This document shows, in pieces, positions 1-9,800 of a stretch of 15,093 bases of DNA (the first letter of the stretch is position 1; each line of letters starts with the position of its first letter). Location of the stretch: assembly GCA_016800925.1 (NCBI GenBank), contig JABCPU010001134.1:1-15093 (forward strand), given 5' to 3'. A program made the translations under genes and the position numbers. The notes beneath the pieces were generated by a model that saw only the letters and a program-made list of their open reading frames with translations, was not told the origin of the DNA and made no database searches. Source of the DNA: Suillus spraguei. Its lineage: Eukaryota > Basidiomycota > Agaricomycetes > Boletales > Suillaceae.

Positions 1-375
1 ATTTAATGATACAGATTTTTGCAAGTTTCAATTTTGAAGTTTGAAGTTTGAAGTTTCGGGTTCGGGTGGGTTCTGGCACTCGGCACTTGTTACATTGCCA
101 GGAATTCGGGATTCGGGGTCCCGGGTCGTGGTACTTGACACTTGGTGAATTGTGTAAGGAAATAGACATTTTACATGATACACATTTTTGTGAGTTCCAA
201 GTTCCAAGTTTTAAGTTTCGAGGTTCAGGGTTCGGGTTCTGGCACTCAGCACTTGTTACATTGCCAAGGATTTGGGATTTGGGTCCTGGGTCTTGGTACT
301 TGACACTTGGTGAACTGTGTAAGGAAATAGGCATTTTACATGATATACATTTTTGCAAGTTTCAAGTTTTGAGTT
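1..375. repeat. Satellite block A: ~167-bp tandem repeat
   Basis: Direct tandem repeat with landmarks of the type GATACA(C/G)ATTTTTG at about 8, 177 and 342, giving spacings of 169 and 165 bp. Each unit also carries GGCACTCGGCACTTGTTACATT-like and ACACTTGGTGAA(T/C)TGTGTAAGGAAATA-like stretches. Two full units and the start of a third are visible; the block probably continues left of the window. It is AT/GC mixed with many short ACTCGG/TTCGGG words, like satellite block B at 4131-5760. An open frame over it is a by-product of the repeat and not treated as a gene. Confidence 0.85.
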
Positions 376-640
376 TTGAGTTTCAGCTTTTTATTGCCTC
401 ACATTTTTCTGGAGTCCCAAGTGCCAAATCCTGACTGCCGAACCCCAGTAGTCCACAATTTTGGGGTTCAGCACTTGGGATTCAGCACTCAGGACTCAGA
501 CAAATGTCAGGCAATCAAAAGATTTGATTCACACATTTTTGGTAGATATCTTTTTCGTCTCGAATCTGTTACAGCCATGCGAAACTGGAGGCTACTCAGA
601 CATTCCAGCTTTGCATGGGGTCGTACTGGAGTGTCATAAC
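376..640. repeat. Satellite-derived unit related to block B
   Basis: Non-coding. From 448 the stretch GTAGTCCACAATTTTGGGGT recurs at 5621, followed in both places by a (G/A)GGACTCAG-type run and a TGT(C/G)AGGCAATC word. A second shared stretch, AGATATCTNTTTCGTCTC, is at about 544 and 5570, but the order of the two blocks is permuted between the copies, as expected for different phases of one tandem repeat. No gene is supported here. Confidence 0.7.
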
Positions 641-1247
641 TAAATCATGGGGGCTTGGCCTCAGCTTGTGCGCTGTGCCCCTTATACAAGTATGTGCCCC
701 TAATTTTGCATGAAGTCCGGAGGGGGAGTTCCAGTGAAGTCCAGAGGGGAACTCTGGAGAAACTCTAGGGCTAGACTGCTCAATCGAGCACCGACGGACT
801 ACTGGAGGATCATGGGAACCACGCAGGAACTATTTCCAGAGGACAGAAAATACAGGTAAGACTACTGGGTCGAGTCCCAAGTAGAAATGGAATGGAGGAT
901 GGACTGCAAGACCAAAAGTCCAAGGCAAGATAGGAGGGAAGCTCCAGGGGGAAAGATGATCCACAGGATGTCAAGGGTGGGGTAGGACAGGACCAGAGGT
1001 CCGGAGATAGGAGGTCCGGAGATAGGAGGTCTGGAGGGGGAGGAGTGGAGGAGTGGAGGAGTGGAGGACCAGAGAAGGGAAGCTCTGTGGATCCAAGGGG
1101 AAGTATTTAGGACATGGATGAGGATCGGAAGTCTCAGATATCAGAGGAGGGAAAGTCCAGACATAGTGGTGGGTGAGACTGTGCTCAGGGTGGGCTAGGA
1201 TATGCATAGGGTTAGCAAGCTAGCTGCAGAGGTCTGAAGGTCCAGTT
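641..1247. other. Gene-free, purine-rich tract with short tandem repeats
   Basis: No gene seen. The + strand is strongly enriched in A and G from about 700 to 1190. At about 998-1030 there are three copies of a 15-bp unit (GGTCCGGAGATAGGA and variants), followed at about 1041-1067 by three copies of an 8-bp unit (AGGAGTGG). A minus-strand open frame here is just pyrimidine-rich low-complexity translation. Confidence 0.7.
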
Positions 1248-1484
1248 GGATGATATGCAACTACCTCAGCTCTGTCATGTCTACAATTATCATACACATG
1301 GGCCCACCCATCTATATTTTATACCACCCTCGGCCCACCCATCTAATATAATATACTGTACAACACCCTCGGCCCACTTGTCTAATTAAATATTTTATAT
1401 AACACTCTCGGCCCACCCATCTAATATGCGTCTGGGCCCACCCGTGTATGTGATAACAAGTACCCTTCACATACCTGTCTATCT
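1248..1484 (+). repeat. Left arm of foldback element
   Basis: Left inverted-repeat arm. It contains three phased copies (about every 39-40 bp, near 1331, 1370 and 1409) of a CTCGGCCCAC(C/T)(C/T)(A/G)TCTAAT word separated by AT-rich spacers. The middle copy has no partner in the right arm, so one copy was gained or lost after the arms formed. Confidence 0.8.
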
Positions 1485-1760
1485 GACACATATTACAGTG
1501 AACTATCTCTGTATTATACGAGTGAATGGACGTGCATAATATCCCGTATGATACGGGCCAGCGGACCATGGGCCCATGGTAGAAATATCCTCGTTGATGA
1601 CGGATGGGCTGGGAGGAATATTATTCCTGATGACAGCAGGTGGGCCCATGCAAGGAATATGTAAAGTAGATGAGTGGGCCAATGTACATGAATATCCGGT
1701 AGATGGATGGGCCGAGGTAGTTGGATATCATGTAGATGGGTGTATCAAGGTAGATGTGTA

Positions 1761-1974
1761 TCAAATAGACAGGTATGTGAAGGGTACTTGTTATCACATA
1801 CACAGGTGGGCCCAGACACATATTAAATTAGACAGGTATTAGATGGGTGGGCCGAGAGTGTTATATAAATATTTATTAGACGGGTGGGCTGAGGGTGGTA
1901 TAAAATATAGATGGGTGGGCCCATGTGTATGATAATTGTAGACATGATGGAGCTGAGGGAGTTGCATATCATCC
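1761..1974 (-). repeat. Right arm of foldback element
   Basis: Reverse complement of the left arm. It carries the GGGTGGGCC(G/C) words spaced by AT-rich DNA and ends in GAGTTGCATATCATCC. Small substitutions relative to the left arm (for example TACCTC against CTCCCTC in the first 25 nt) show that the arms have diverged slightly and are not an assembly-made mirror copy. Confidence 0.8.
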
Positions 1975-2010
1975 GAATCAGAGGAGGTAATAAATCACAG
2001 TTACTGAGTT

Positions 2011-2540
2011 CCTGGAGCAGAAAGGTGCTGTCTTGACATGGCCTTTTATGGCGCTTAGGTTGTCTTGTAGAATGTGGAAACCGGGGTGCGAGGCTTGTGT
2101 TGCCCTACAAGACACCCAGCTCCGACCCCCCCGAAAATCAGATGAAGCATACCAAGTTCCGAGTTTCTGAGACCCAGGTCTCGACCACATAATTCAGTCA
2201 ATACGAGACACCCAGTTCCAACCCCCGAAATTTGAGTGAAGCATACCAAGTTCTGGGAGCAGCAAGTGATCTCTTGAAATGGCCTTTATGGCACTTAGGT
2301 TATTCTTGTAGAATGTGGAAACCGGGGTGCGAGGCTTGTGTTGCCCTACAAGACACCCAGTCACGACCCCTGAAAATCAGATGAAGCTTACCAAGTTCCG
2401 AGTTGCGAGTTTTGAGACCCGGGTCTCTGCTTGACATGGCCTTTTATGGTGCTTATGTTGTCTTGTAGAATGTGGACACCAGGGTGCAAAAAGTGGTTGC
2501 CCTATGAGATGCCCAAGTTCCGAACCTGGGTCTCGACAAA
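2011..2540. repeat. Tandem repeat family 2 (three imperfect copies)
   Basis: Three copies of a unit beginning (T/G)CTTGA(C/A)ATGGCCTTTATGG start near 2031, 2272 and 2429. Each continues into CTTGTAGAATGTGG and (A/C)CCGGGGTGC. Landmark spacings are about 241 and 157 bp. The first copy is longer because it contains an internal second copy of the GACACCCAG...GAAGCATACCAAGTTC segment. The third copy decays after about 2540. No coding capacity is convincing. From 1975 to 2010 and from 2541 to about 2727 nothing recognisable is seen. Confidence 0.75.
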
Positions 2541-2727
2541 TGAATATCAGATATCCAGCACACTTCCAATCATCTGGTATTTCATTGAGCAATGGATGAT
2601 AATACAGCTTTGAATGCCAACATCATCCAAGGTTCCCTTATCTGATCCTCACTATCTCCACCCCCTTTAACACCAAAGTCTGGACATCCAGCATTCAGCG
2701 TCTGATTTCCCAATATCAACTTGCAAC

Positions 2728-4033
2728 ATGAACACTTCTTCCATGTCCACTTGTGACATAAAAATCTGGCACACTTGGGCCCTGGCCGTCACTCATGAAG
2801 CAGGGGAATATACCAAACAAAAATTCAATGCAGAGAAGACTGGAGGAGAACCAGTTAACCTTCTCCAAACCTGGACACTGATCTGGTGATGGCGTGCGAT
2901 CGCTTGGCTGATGTACTCATAAAGGCATATAAAAATCCCAGTGGGTCTTCCTGCAGATGTTGAAAATGTGTTTGATCATTCAAATTCCTTCATGACAGTT
3001 AAGATGCAGATTGATATTGCAAGATATAGCAAATTGATATCCCCAAAGAACACTGGGCATAATGAGGAGAAAGAGGAGAAGTTGCTTGAGAGGTGTCCTC
3101 CTGGCCATGAGGGCACAAAGTTGGTGGACAAACCTGCCACAATTATCGATGATTCTGGTACCATCATCACATGGTACCTCCCGGATGCCCTGACCGAGAC
3201 CACCCAGGTGCATAATGTGTAGATTGTTACTCAATGGATATTGAATATCAAATGGTACCTACAGAAGGAAATCAGGGTGGCCACCGATTTGCTGGGTCCA
3301 AGCCTTGAAAAAAGTGTAAAGGCTGATGGCAATTGGTGATATAATCAAGAATGGTTCAAACAGGGCTCGGAAAATGTTGGGGTCAACTCCCGGATGCATC
3401 AATTTATCTCCGGCATGGTTTCAACAGGGCCACGAGGTAGGATGTGATGAGATGGTGATTTCTGGAGTCAAACTCACCAATCCCATAGAATCTGTCAGAT
3501 CCGGAGGTATCCGCATCATTGAAGGGACCCTCCTCCGAGAATATCCTCAAAGCTATTGCAAGGCTGGCAGCCATCACATCGGCGGCACTCAGGGTCATGC
3601 ATCCTCAGCAGTACTTTGCAGGGTTACGAGCCTTGTCACACCTCGGAGATAGGCACTGAGCAAGGAACTGCCACAGATGCCAGAGACCCTGCAGTACTGG
3701 GCATCCGTGTTTAACAGCCTCTCCATCATTTCCAATTGGGAAACCCCCAATCATCAAGACCATTTGTCGATTCCTGAATGCTTTGATATTCTCACCACCA
3801 TGGGGAACTATTCTAATGCTCAGATGAGTATGCCAAGCCTTCAGCTAGAATTCAGGTATGATTCCAGCTGTATGATTGCATTTTCGGGAAGAATTGTGAG
3901 ACATGGGGTTGATGGAGTGGAAGGGGATCAGATTGCTTGGGCATGGTATATGAGGGATTCTGTGCACATTTATGCCGGGGTTCCCTCATGTGAATGGGCT
4001 AGGGTTGAAGGCTGCATACTAACCACAGTGTGA
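2728..4033 (+). pseudogene. TET/JBP-like 2OG-Fe(II) dioxygenase relic
   Basis: Broken gene of a family common in mushroom genomes that I recognise as TET/JBP-type dioxygenase-like. Known enzymes of the family oxidise 5-methylcytosine or thymine in DNA. Conserved pieces lie in order but in different frames: an N-terminal part (2728-2890), GLPADVENV and CPPGHEGTKLVD (2941-3222), CINLSPAWFQQGH (near 3400), AAITSAALRVMHPQQY (near 3565) and the catalytic region (3677-4033). In the last piece H-Q-D at 3752-3760 fits the iron-binding HxD. RHGV, 48 residues after the D, supplies the distal His, and an Arg 17 residues further (WYMRD) fits the 2-oxoglutarate site. At least three frameshifts and a stop (TAG near 3220) separate the pieces. 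The start at 2728 is uncertain. Homology of the catalytic block is fairly secure; DNA-oxidising activity is inference, and an unrelated 2OG-oxygenase remains possible. Confidence 0.65.
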
Positions 4034-4130
4034 AAGATCAAAGAAGTTGAAAGAGTTGTTACCCATGTTAGTAGCAACACACAAATACCATGTACCAATA
4101 AGAGCATCAACAGTTCTGGAACTCAAGTCA

Positions 4131-4183
4131 GAAGTCGAGTTCCATGAATTGAGTCCCTAACTCTGTGTATCTCAGGACTCAGG
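4131..4183 (+). repeat. Direct repeat bordering satellite block B, left copy
   Basis: GAAGTCGAGT(T/C)CCATGAATTG followed by AGTCCC(T/A)AACTCTG occurs here and at 5707. The two copies face the same way and enclose the satellite array, so the block could have grown or could shrink by recombination between them. Confidence 0.75.
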
Positions 4184-4224
4184 ACTCGATACTCGAAATT
4201 TGGGACTCAATGATCGATAGTCCG

Positions 4225-5560
4225 AATTCAGGCTTGACACTCAGGACTCAGCAAAGTGTGAGGCAACAGACTTTGATCCACACATTTTGAGTGCCAAACA
4301 CCGAACCCCAGCAGCCAGCACTCAGGACTCAGGACTGATAACAATGTGAAAGATATGAATTCACATATCTTAAATGCCGAACTCTGAACCCCGGCAGCTG
4401 GCACTCGGGACTCGGGACTCAGAATAATGTGCAAGTTATTGATCCACACATGTTGAGGGCTGAACTTCGAACCCCGGCAGCTGGCAGTCGGGACTTGGGA
4501 CTCAGAACAATGTGAAAGATATTGATTCCCACATGTAAAGTGCCGAACGCTGAATGCCAAACCCCGGAACCTGGAACTCGGCACTCGGCACTCAGAATCA
4601 TGTGAAATTTAGTGAGCCACAGATGTTGAGGGCTGAACCCCGAACCCCAGCAGCCGGCAGTCGGGACTCGGGACTTAGAACAATATAAAAGATACTGATT
4701 CCCACATGTAAAGTGCTGAACCCCTGGCAGCTGGAACTCAGGACTCGGGACACACAACATTGTGAATGATATTGATGCACACATGTTAAGTGCCGAACAC
4801 CGACTGCTGAGCCCCGGCACCTGGAACTTGGAACTTGGCACTCAGAATAATGTGAAAGTTATTGATCCACACATGTTGAGTGCCAAACCCCAAACTCCGG
4901 CAGCCAGAACTCGGGACTCACAACATTGTGAATGATATTGATTCCCACATGTTAAGTGCCAAATGCTGAATGCTGAGCCCTGGCACCCGGAACTCGGCAC
5001 TCAGAATAATGTGAAATTTATTGATCCACACATGTTGAGTGCTGAACCCCAAACATTGGCAGCCGGAACTCGGGACTCGGGACTCACAACATTGTGAATG
5101 ACATTGATCCACACATGTTAAGTGCTGAATGACGACTGCCGAGCCCTGGCACCTGGAACTTGGCACTCGGCACTCAGCACTCAGCATAATCCACACATGT
5201 TGAGTGCCGAACCCCGAACTCCGGCAGCCGGGACTCGGGACTCGGGACTCACAACATTGTGAATGATATTGATGCACACATGTTAAGTGCCGAACGCCGA
5301 CTGCCAAGCCCCGGCACCCAGAACTCGGGACTCGGGACTCAGAATAATGTGAAAGTTATTGATCCACATATGTTGAGTGCACAACCGTGAACCCCGACAG
5401 CCGGAACTCAGGACTCACAACATTGTGAATAATATTGATGCACACATGTTAAGTGCCGAACGCTGACTGCCGAGCCCCAGAACCCGGAACTCAGTACTCG
5501 GCACTCAGAATAATGTGAAAGTTATCGATCCACACATATTGAGTGCTGAACCCTGAACCG
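4225..5560. repeat. Satellite block B: ~165-bp higher-order repeat
   Basis: Long tandem array. The landmark GATCCACACATGTTGAG (with variants) lies at about 4441, 4614, 4864, 5023, 5188, 5361 and 5527, usually 159-173 bp apart. Each unit is made of two related half-units, one ending in GATCCACACATGTTGAGTGC and one in GATGCACACATGTTAAGTGC (or ATTCCCACATGTAAAGTGC), separated by AACATTGTGAATGATATT or AGAATAATGTGAAAGTTATT. Inside each half is a short ladder of GGGACTCG / GGCACTCG words (period about 8) whose copy number varies. The long minus-strand open frames here are repeat by-products. Confidence 0.9.
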
Positions 5561-5868
5561 TCGCACAGATATCTATTTCGTCTCAAACCTTGAGTGCTGA
5601 ACCCCAAACCATAAAATCCGGTAGTCCACAATTTTGGGGTTCGGGGTTCAGTACCTAAGATTCGTGACTCACCACTCAGAAATATGTGAGGCAATCTTGC
5701 CATTTGGAAGTCGAGTCCCATGAATTGAGTCCCAAACTCTGAGTACCTCGGCACTCAGGCATTCGCCACTCAGCATTCAGGATTTAGGACTCTACATCCG
5801 GATCTTGAAATCCAGTCCTCAAAATCCGGAACAAAATATTTTACATCATGTATGAAATGAAGACCATT
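5561..5868. repeat. Degraded satellite edge and spacer
   Basis: 5561-5760 contains diverged satellite units, including the block shared with 448-600 (GTAGTCCACAATTTTGGGGT at 5621) and the right copy of the bordering direct repeat at 5707-5759. From 5761 to 5868 the sequence fades into AT-rich DNA with no feature seen, leading to the end of the minus-strand gene that follows. Confidence 0.65.
5707..5759 (+). repeat. Direct repeat bordering satellite block B, right copy
   Basis: Right-hand partner of the repeat at 4131-4183 (GAAGTCGAGTCCCATGAATT), with only a few substitutions over about 45 bp. See the left copy for what it may mean. Confidence 0.75.
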
Positions 5869-6671
5869 CTAATCTAAACACAGTGAAGAGGACTCCACTC
5901 CCCTGCCTCTCTTCAATCTCTGTAGCATGTCAGTGTACATCTTCACCTCTGCCATCTTCTCATGGATACCCTCATCTTGCTCCTCCATCAATGCTACCAG
6001 GCGTGCTCGAATCATCTTAAGTCCCATCACTGATGGGCCTGATGAGTCATTTACCTCCTCAGGAAGAACCAAGCCATCATCCTCAACTCCATTTTCCATC
6101 CAATGCTGGTAGTGAATGACACAGGACCTCATGATTTGACCCCATTGCCATGGTTCATTCGGAATTTTGGTGTGTCCCATCCACCATGGAGTATCATAGC
6201 TGGGAATAATCTGGGATGGATGTCCCGGAGCTGCGACATCATCAAACTGACATAGGTGGGATGAAAAGATGTGGTCTGGAACAGTGTTCCAGGTGAGCAT
6301 GGGATACAATGTCAGGACATGAGCGATGGGGCTTGGAACAACAGAAATGATGTTCCTTGCAGCTGAGTACTGCAGGAGTGGCGTAACAAATGTCTGTTGG
6401 AAATCTCAGCATTGCCCACCAAAGTCAGCCAGTCATCTGGTCATCAGTCACTTACATTGATCTCCTATTGCAGCCCAGCTTTAAAGTACATGATCTGGGC
6501 AGAAGAGGGATGGTTGTTAGCAGCCTCCATCTGATATTGAGAGATACATGCGCGGATGCGCGATGCAGCCATATTCAAAGTACAAGAAATATCTTGAAGG
6601 TTCAGCTTCATGGGTTGCCAGTGATGTCCAGTATTTGGAGTGCCAGATGTGGATGCAGGAGTTTCAGGCAT
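5869..6671 (-). pseudogene. Unknown two-exon gene with one in-frame stop
   Basis: I do not recognise the family. Exon 1 runs 6671-6456 from an ATG (MPETPASTSG...). A good intron follows at 6394-6455 (GTAAGT...CAACAG, 62 nt, phase 0), and exon 2 reads openly from 6393 to a stop at 5869. The only break is a TAG at 6465-6467, three codons before the donor; reading through it the protein would be about 246 residues. It has a Ser/Thr/Pro-rich N-terminus, a Trp-rich middle (TPWWMGHTKIPNEPWQWGQ) and a charged helical C-terminus (ARLVALMEEQDEGIHEKMAE) that may form a coiled coil. It lies just downstream of, and on the same strand as, the KDZ transposase. It may be an island accessory gene. It could be intact if the stop is a base-call error or if splicing avoids it. 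Confidence 0.5.
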
Positions 6672-6842
6672 GGCTAATGCAAGAGTGTGATGCTGGGAAT
6701 GACACTGACAGATGGTGAAGAGGTGATGATATGAGTCACTGATGGATGGATTAGAGATTCAAACTCCGACATGGGGTGACCCGGACAATTCCCAGGACTC
6801 AATGTTTGGGTGTCAAATATGTGTTTCATCAGCAAAACAAAT

Positions 6843-9800
6843 TCATTCATGTGCACCATCGATCAATGAGGGCTGCAGGTCTTGAAATGCTGCCTGTGCA
6901 TCCTGAGCTAGTAAGGAATACATTTGAGACTGCCTTCCGGCATAGCATGCATGACCTGGAAGTTGTTTCAACAATGATTCCTGCATCCGGACACCCCATT
7001 GCGTTGCCTTCCACAAGAAAAGTTGCATGTCCAATCCATCTCTGATTGCACCAATGATATTTCTTCCATCCATCAATCCCGTAGTGCCTTTGCCCGAAGC
7101 CAATGAACTCGGTAAACTTGGGATGGGTCCTGTCAGCTCACCACGGGATATATCAAGCATGCCCAAACTCACATTCCTCATTCCACGAATTTTCTGGACC
7201 CTCCATATCGACTTCCACTGACCAGAACCAAGCGAGGGACTCATTTCGCTGACCTCGGGCATTTGGATCGCCGATGGCAGTGCTGATTTTGAGCTGCTCG
7301 CGAAGCAGGGGTTTGTATTTCTGAAGCTGGTCTGGCCCTGGCTCAAGTTGTATCATTTGCTTCCTGGTTTTTGTATATATACTGGCATGTAGGGATACTG
7401 CCTGCTGCACTGATGTCACCTGGGACCATGCTCGAGTTTTTAGGGCTTGAGATGTGGCTTGCCTAACTGTTGTTCGGAACAGGATAGCCTTGTTGCACAA
7501 GTGAATGCGGAGATTGTGTAGGGCATCATTGGCCTGCCCTTCACGAAGCGACATCTCCAACGGAATCAGATCCTCTGCCATACAGCATCTGCAATGTTCA
7601 ACCCTGAGGTTTGATGGCAATGGAATTATGGTGAGCTCAGGGGAGTTTGTCCATGCATCAGATGTCTCGGTGAAATCTGCTGGGTCATCATCGATATCAT
7701 CAAGAATATCTATGTTCAAGTCGTCAGGATCGTCATCTGCATCAAATCCCTCTCCCAGATGCATAAGAGCAGACCGAGTGAATTCATCTATCTGGCCTTG
7801 GATACGATCGCGTTGCTGGGCGATATCTAATCTCTGTGTCTCCGTCGATCGTCTTCCAATTCTGCGGACCTCGATGAGCAATGCAATTTGAGCCTCTTCA
7901 ATTGCCAACCCAATGGATATCCATGTTGCCACAGATCTGCGAGAGGGTGCTGCATGACGGGCATTACCCGCTTCTAGTAGTCTAAGCTCGATCTCCTTTT
8001 TGCTTGGTGCTAAGTGAAAAATGAATGTGGAGCTCCACGGAGACAAAGAATGTTAACTTACCCTTCTTGATATTGATTTCATATAAATCCATCGCTGCAG
8101 GATCCCTGATTCTCTTGGACTGAGCGACCATCTTGCTGGCTAACCATTGTGTCTTTAAATTGCCAGGTGCAGCTTCATCAAGTCTGTCGAAAGCCTTGCC
8201 ACTTTCAGTGATGCCATTCTTCGCCAGCTTGTATTTCCGGCAAAGAGTCCTTTTCATGCGGATCATCTTGCAGAAATTGGAATCGTTCATCTGATAATCA
8301 AGACATTCCTTTCGGTGTGGGGATGACATTCTCTGAGCGGCAGGGGAAATCAGGTTGAGACGCGCCCATAGGGTCTCCATGATCTCTCCATCAATCCGGC
8401 CAATGCCTTCAATAAAATTCGAAGCATATCGGACATAGCAACTGTCCTGATGTCCATGCACATGCCACAACCCGATTCCAGGAATGATGGTCAGTTCCGG
8501 TACCATGTCAAGGTATCGGCTTCGATCCACCTGAACACGAAAGTGCTTGTTGTATTGACATTGATGTCATAGAAGGTGACAGCCCTGGTAATGCCTTCCA
8601 TGTTGTGCTGGGCAGCCTCACAAATGGTGTAGTCCATGTTCATTTGTCTGCAAATGATGCATGGTCAACTAGTGAATGTCGATGGCATGTTTGGCTTGCC
8701 TTTCCCCTTTCTGAAAATCAACCATCGAGTGAGGGACAAAGCACCCATGCTGGGCACAGGCAACTCCCCCAATTCCTGTGGACTCAAGCTTGTGCCGCAC
8801 CACATTTGCTTGATTGACCACCCGGTGATTGTTGCAGCTCAATTTTTCCCACCGTGTCAGCAGCCTCTGCAAGATGCATGTTATACCTGTCCTTTCCGAC
8901 CATGAATCCAAGCCCATCTGAAAGCCAAACTTCATCGAGGGGATTAATGGGATGCAGGTGTTCAGCTTTGAAATTTCTGTCCATCACAAATGACTGGGTG
9001 TATTTCCAGCTTGGAGTTCTTATCATGCCGAGTTCACTTTGGTATTGAACATGACTCACTCATGAAGTGATTCATCCCCTGACAAAGATACATTAATCCC
9101 AGGCTGAGGACATGCCGGGCAAAATAATGCAAGATCTCCTGCGTTCGGGATGTCAGAACGATGGCCATAGCCATGCCATTTCATGGTCTTCAACTGCCTC
9201 CACTGTCGAGCGACTCTCATGAGCTCTCTGTATCGATCCTTGCCACAGGCCTGTTGTCAACATCATGTCCTTTAGATGAAGCACAAATAGCATTACCGGA
9301 ACAAGGTGTGGAAACATGCTCGAGGTCATTCGCGGAGCTTACTGTAATAGTTCATTGCGGAGGTGCGCATTCAAGGTTGTCCAATAGAAAATCATCCAGC
9401 ACTCCGAAGGTAAACACAGTCTTTGGCCTGTTAAACGATGCAGGGAAAAATCCATGCCGAAACATTGAATATCTGGACTCATGGCATTTGGACAATCACA
9501 GCACGAACCTCGAGGCGGTGAACTCCAGACTTGTCAACGATGACCATGGTGTTTTCCTTCGCTGGAACTCAGGTCCCGACACAGACAGAAGATCTTCGGC
9601 TCAAGCTGGTCTTCAGGTTCATCTCCTTCAACAAATCCCACCTATCTGTGAGCACCAGACATTGCTTGCCATCATGCCCGAGGTGTATGGTGAGTCCGAC
9701 ATGAGCGAGACAATTCTGCTCGAAGAATTGACCATTCCATTGACTGATCCAGTGGAAAGGATTGCAACGATGTTGACTCCTGCAACAGCCCGTGCAATAG

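Larger units (their letters stand above)
1248..1974. mobile_element. Foldback / long-TIR non-autonomous element
   Basis: The sequence starting GGATGATATGCAACTACCTC at 1248 is matched as reverse complement by GAGGGAGTTGCATATCATCC ending at 1974. Similarity continues inward for about 235 nt on the left (to ~1484) and about 215 nt on the right (from ~1761). Over most of that length the arms look almost identical, including CTACAATTATCATACACATG, the GGGCCCACCC words and GTGATAACAAGTACCCTTCA. The left arm carries one extra ~39-bp sub-repeat. The ~275-bp centre has no convincing coding sequence. No clear target-site duplication is visible (left flank ...GTCCAGTT, right flank GAATCAGA...). This suits a MITE-like or foldback element mobilised in trans; the superfamily is unknown. 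Confidence 0.8.

Noticed and set aside
48..434. 128-codon open frame on the + strand
   Set aside because: It repeats itself in step with the ~167-bp satellite unit, so it is a by-product of the repeat.
1312..1842. Open frames in the arms and centre of the foldback element
   Set aside because: The two frames are mirror translations of the inverted arms, low in complexity and without domain features.
1240..1982. Target-site duplication at the foldback element
   Set aside because: The flanks GTCCAGTT and GAATCAGA share no convincing duplicate.
4228..5307. Minus-strand open frames of 118, 140 and 129 codons
   Set aside because: They lie wholly in satellite block B and consist of repeated phrases that follow the DNA repeat. 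There are no splice signals and no domain.
7505..7891. 128-codon + strand frame
   Set aside because: Antisense to the clean KDZ exon at 7173-8009.
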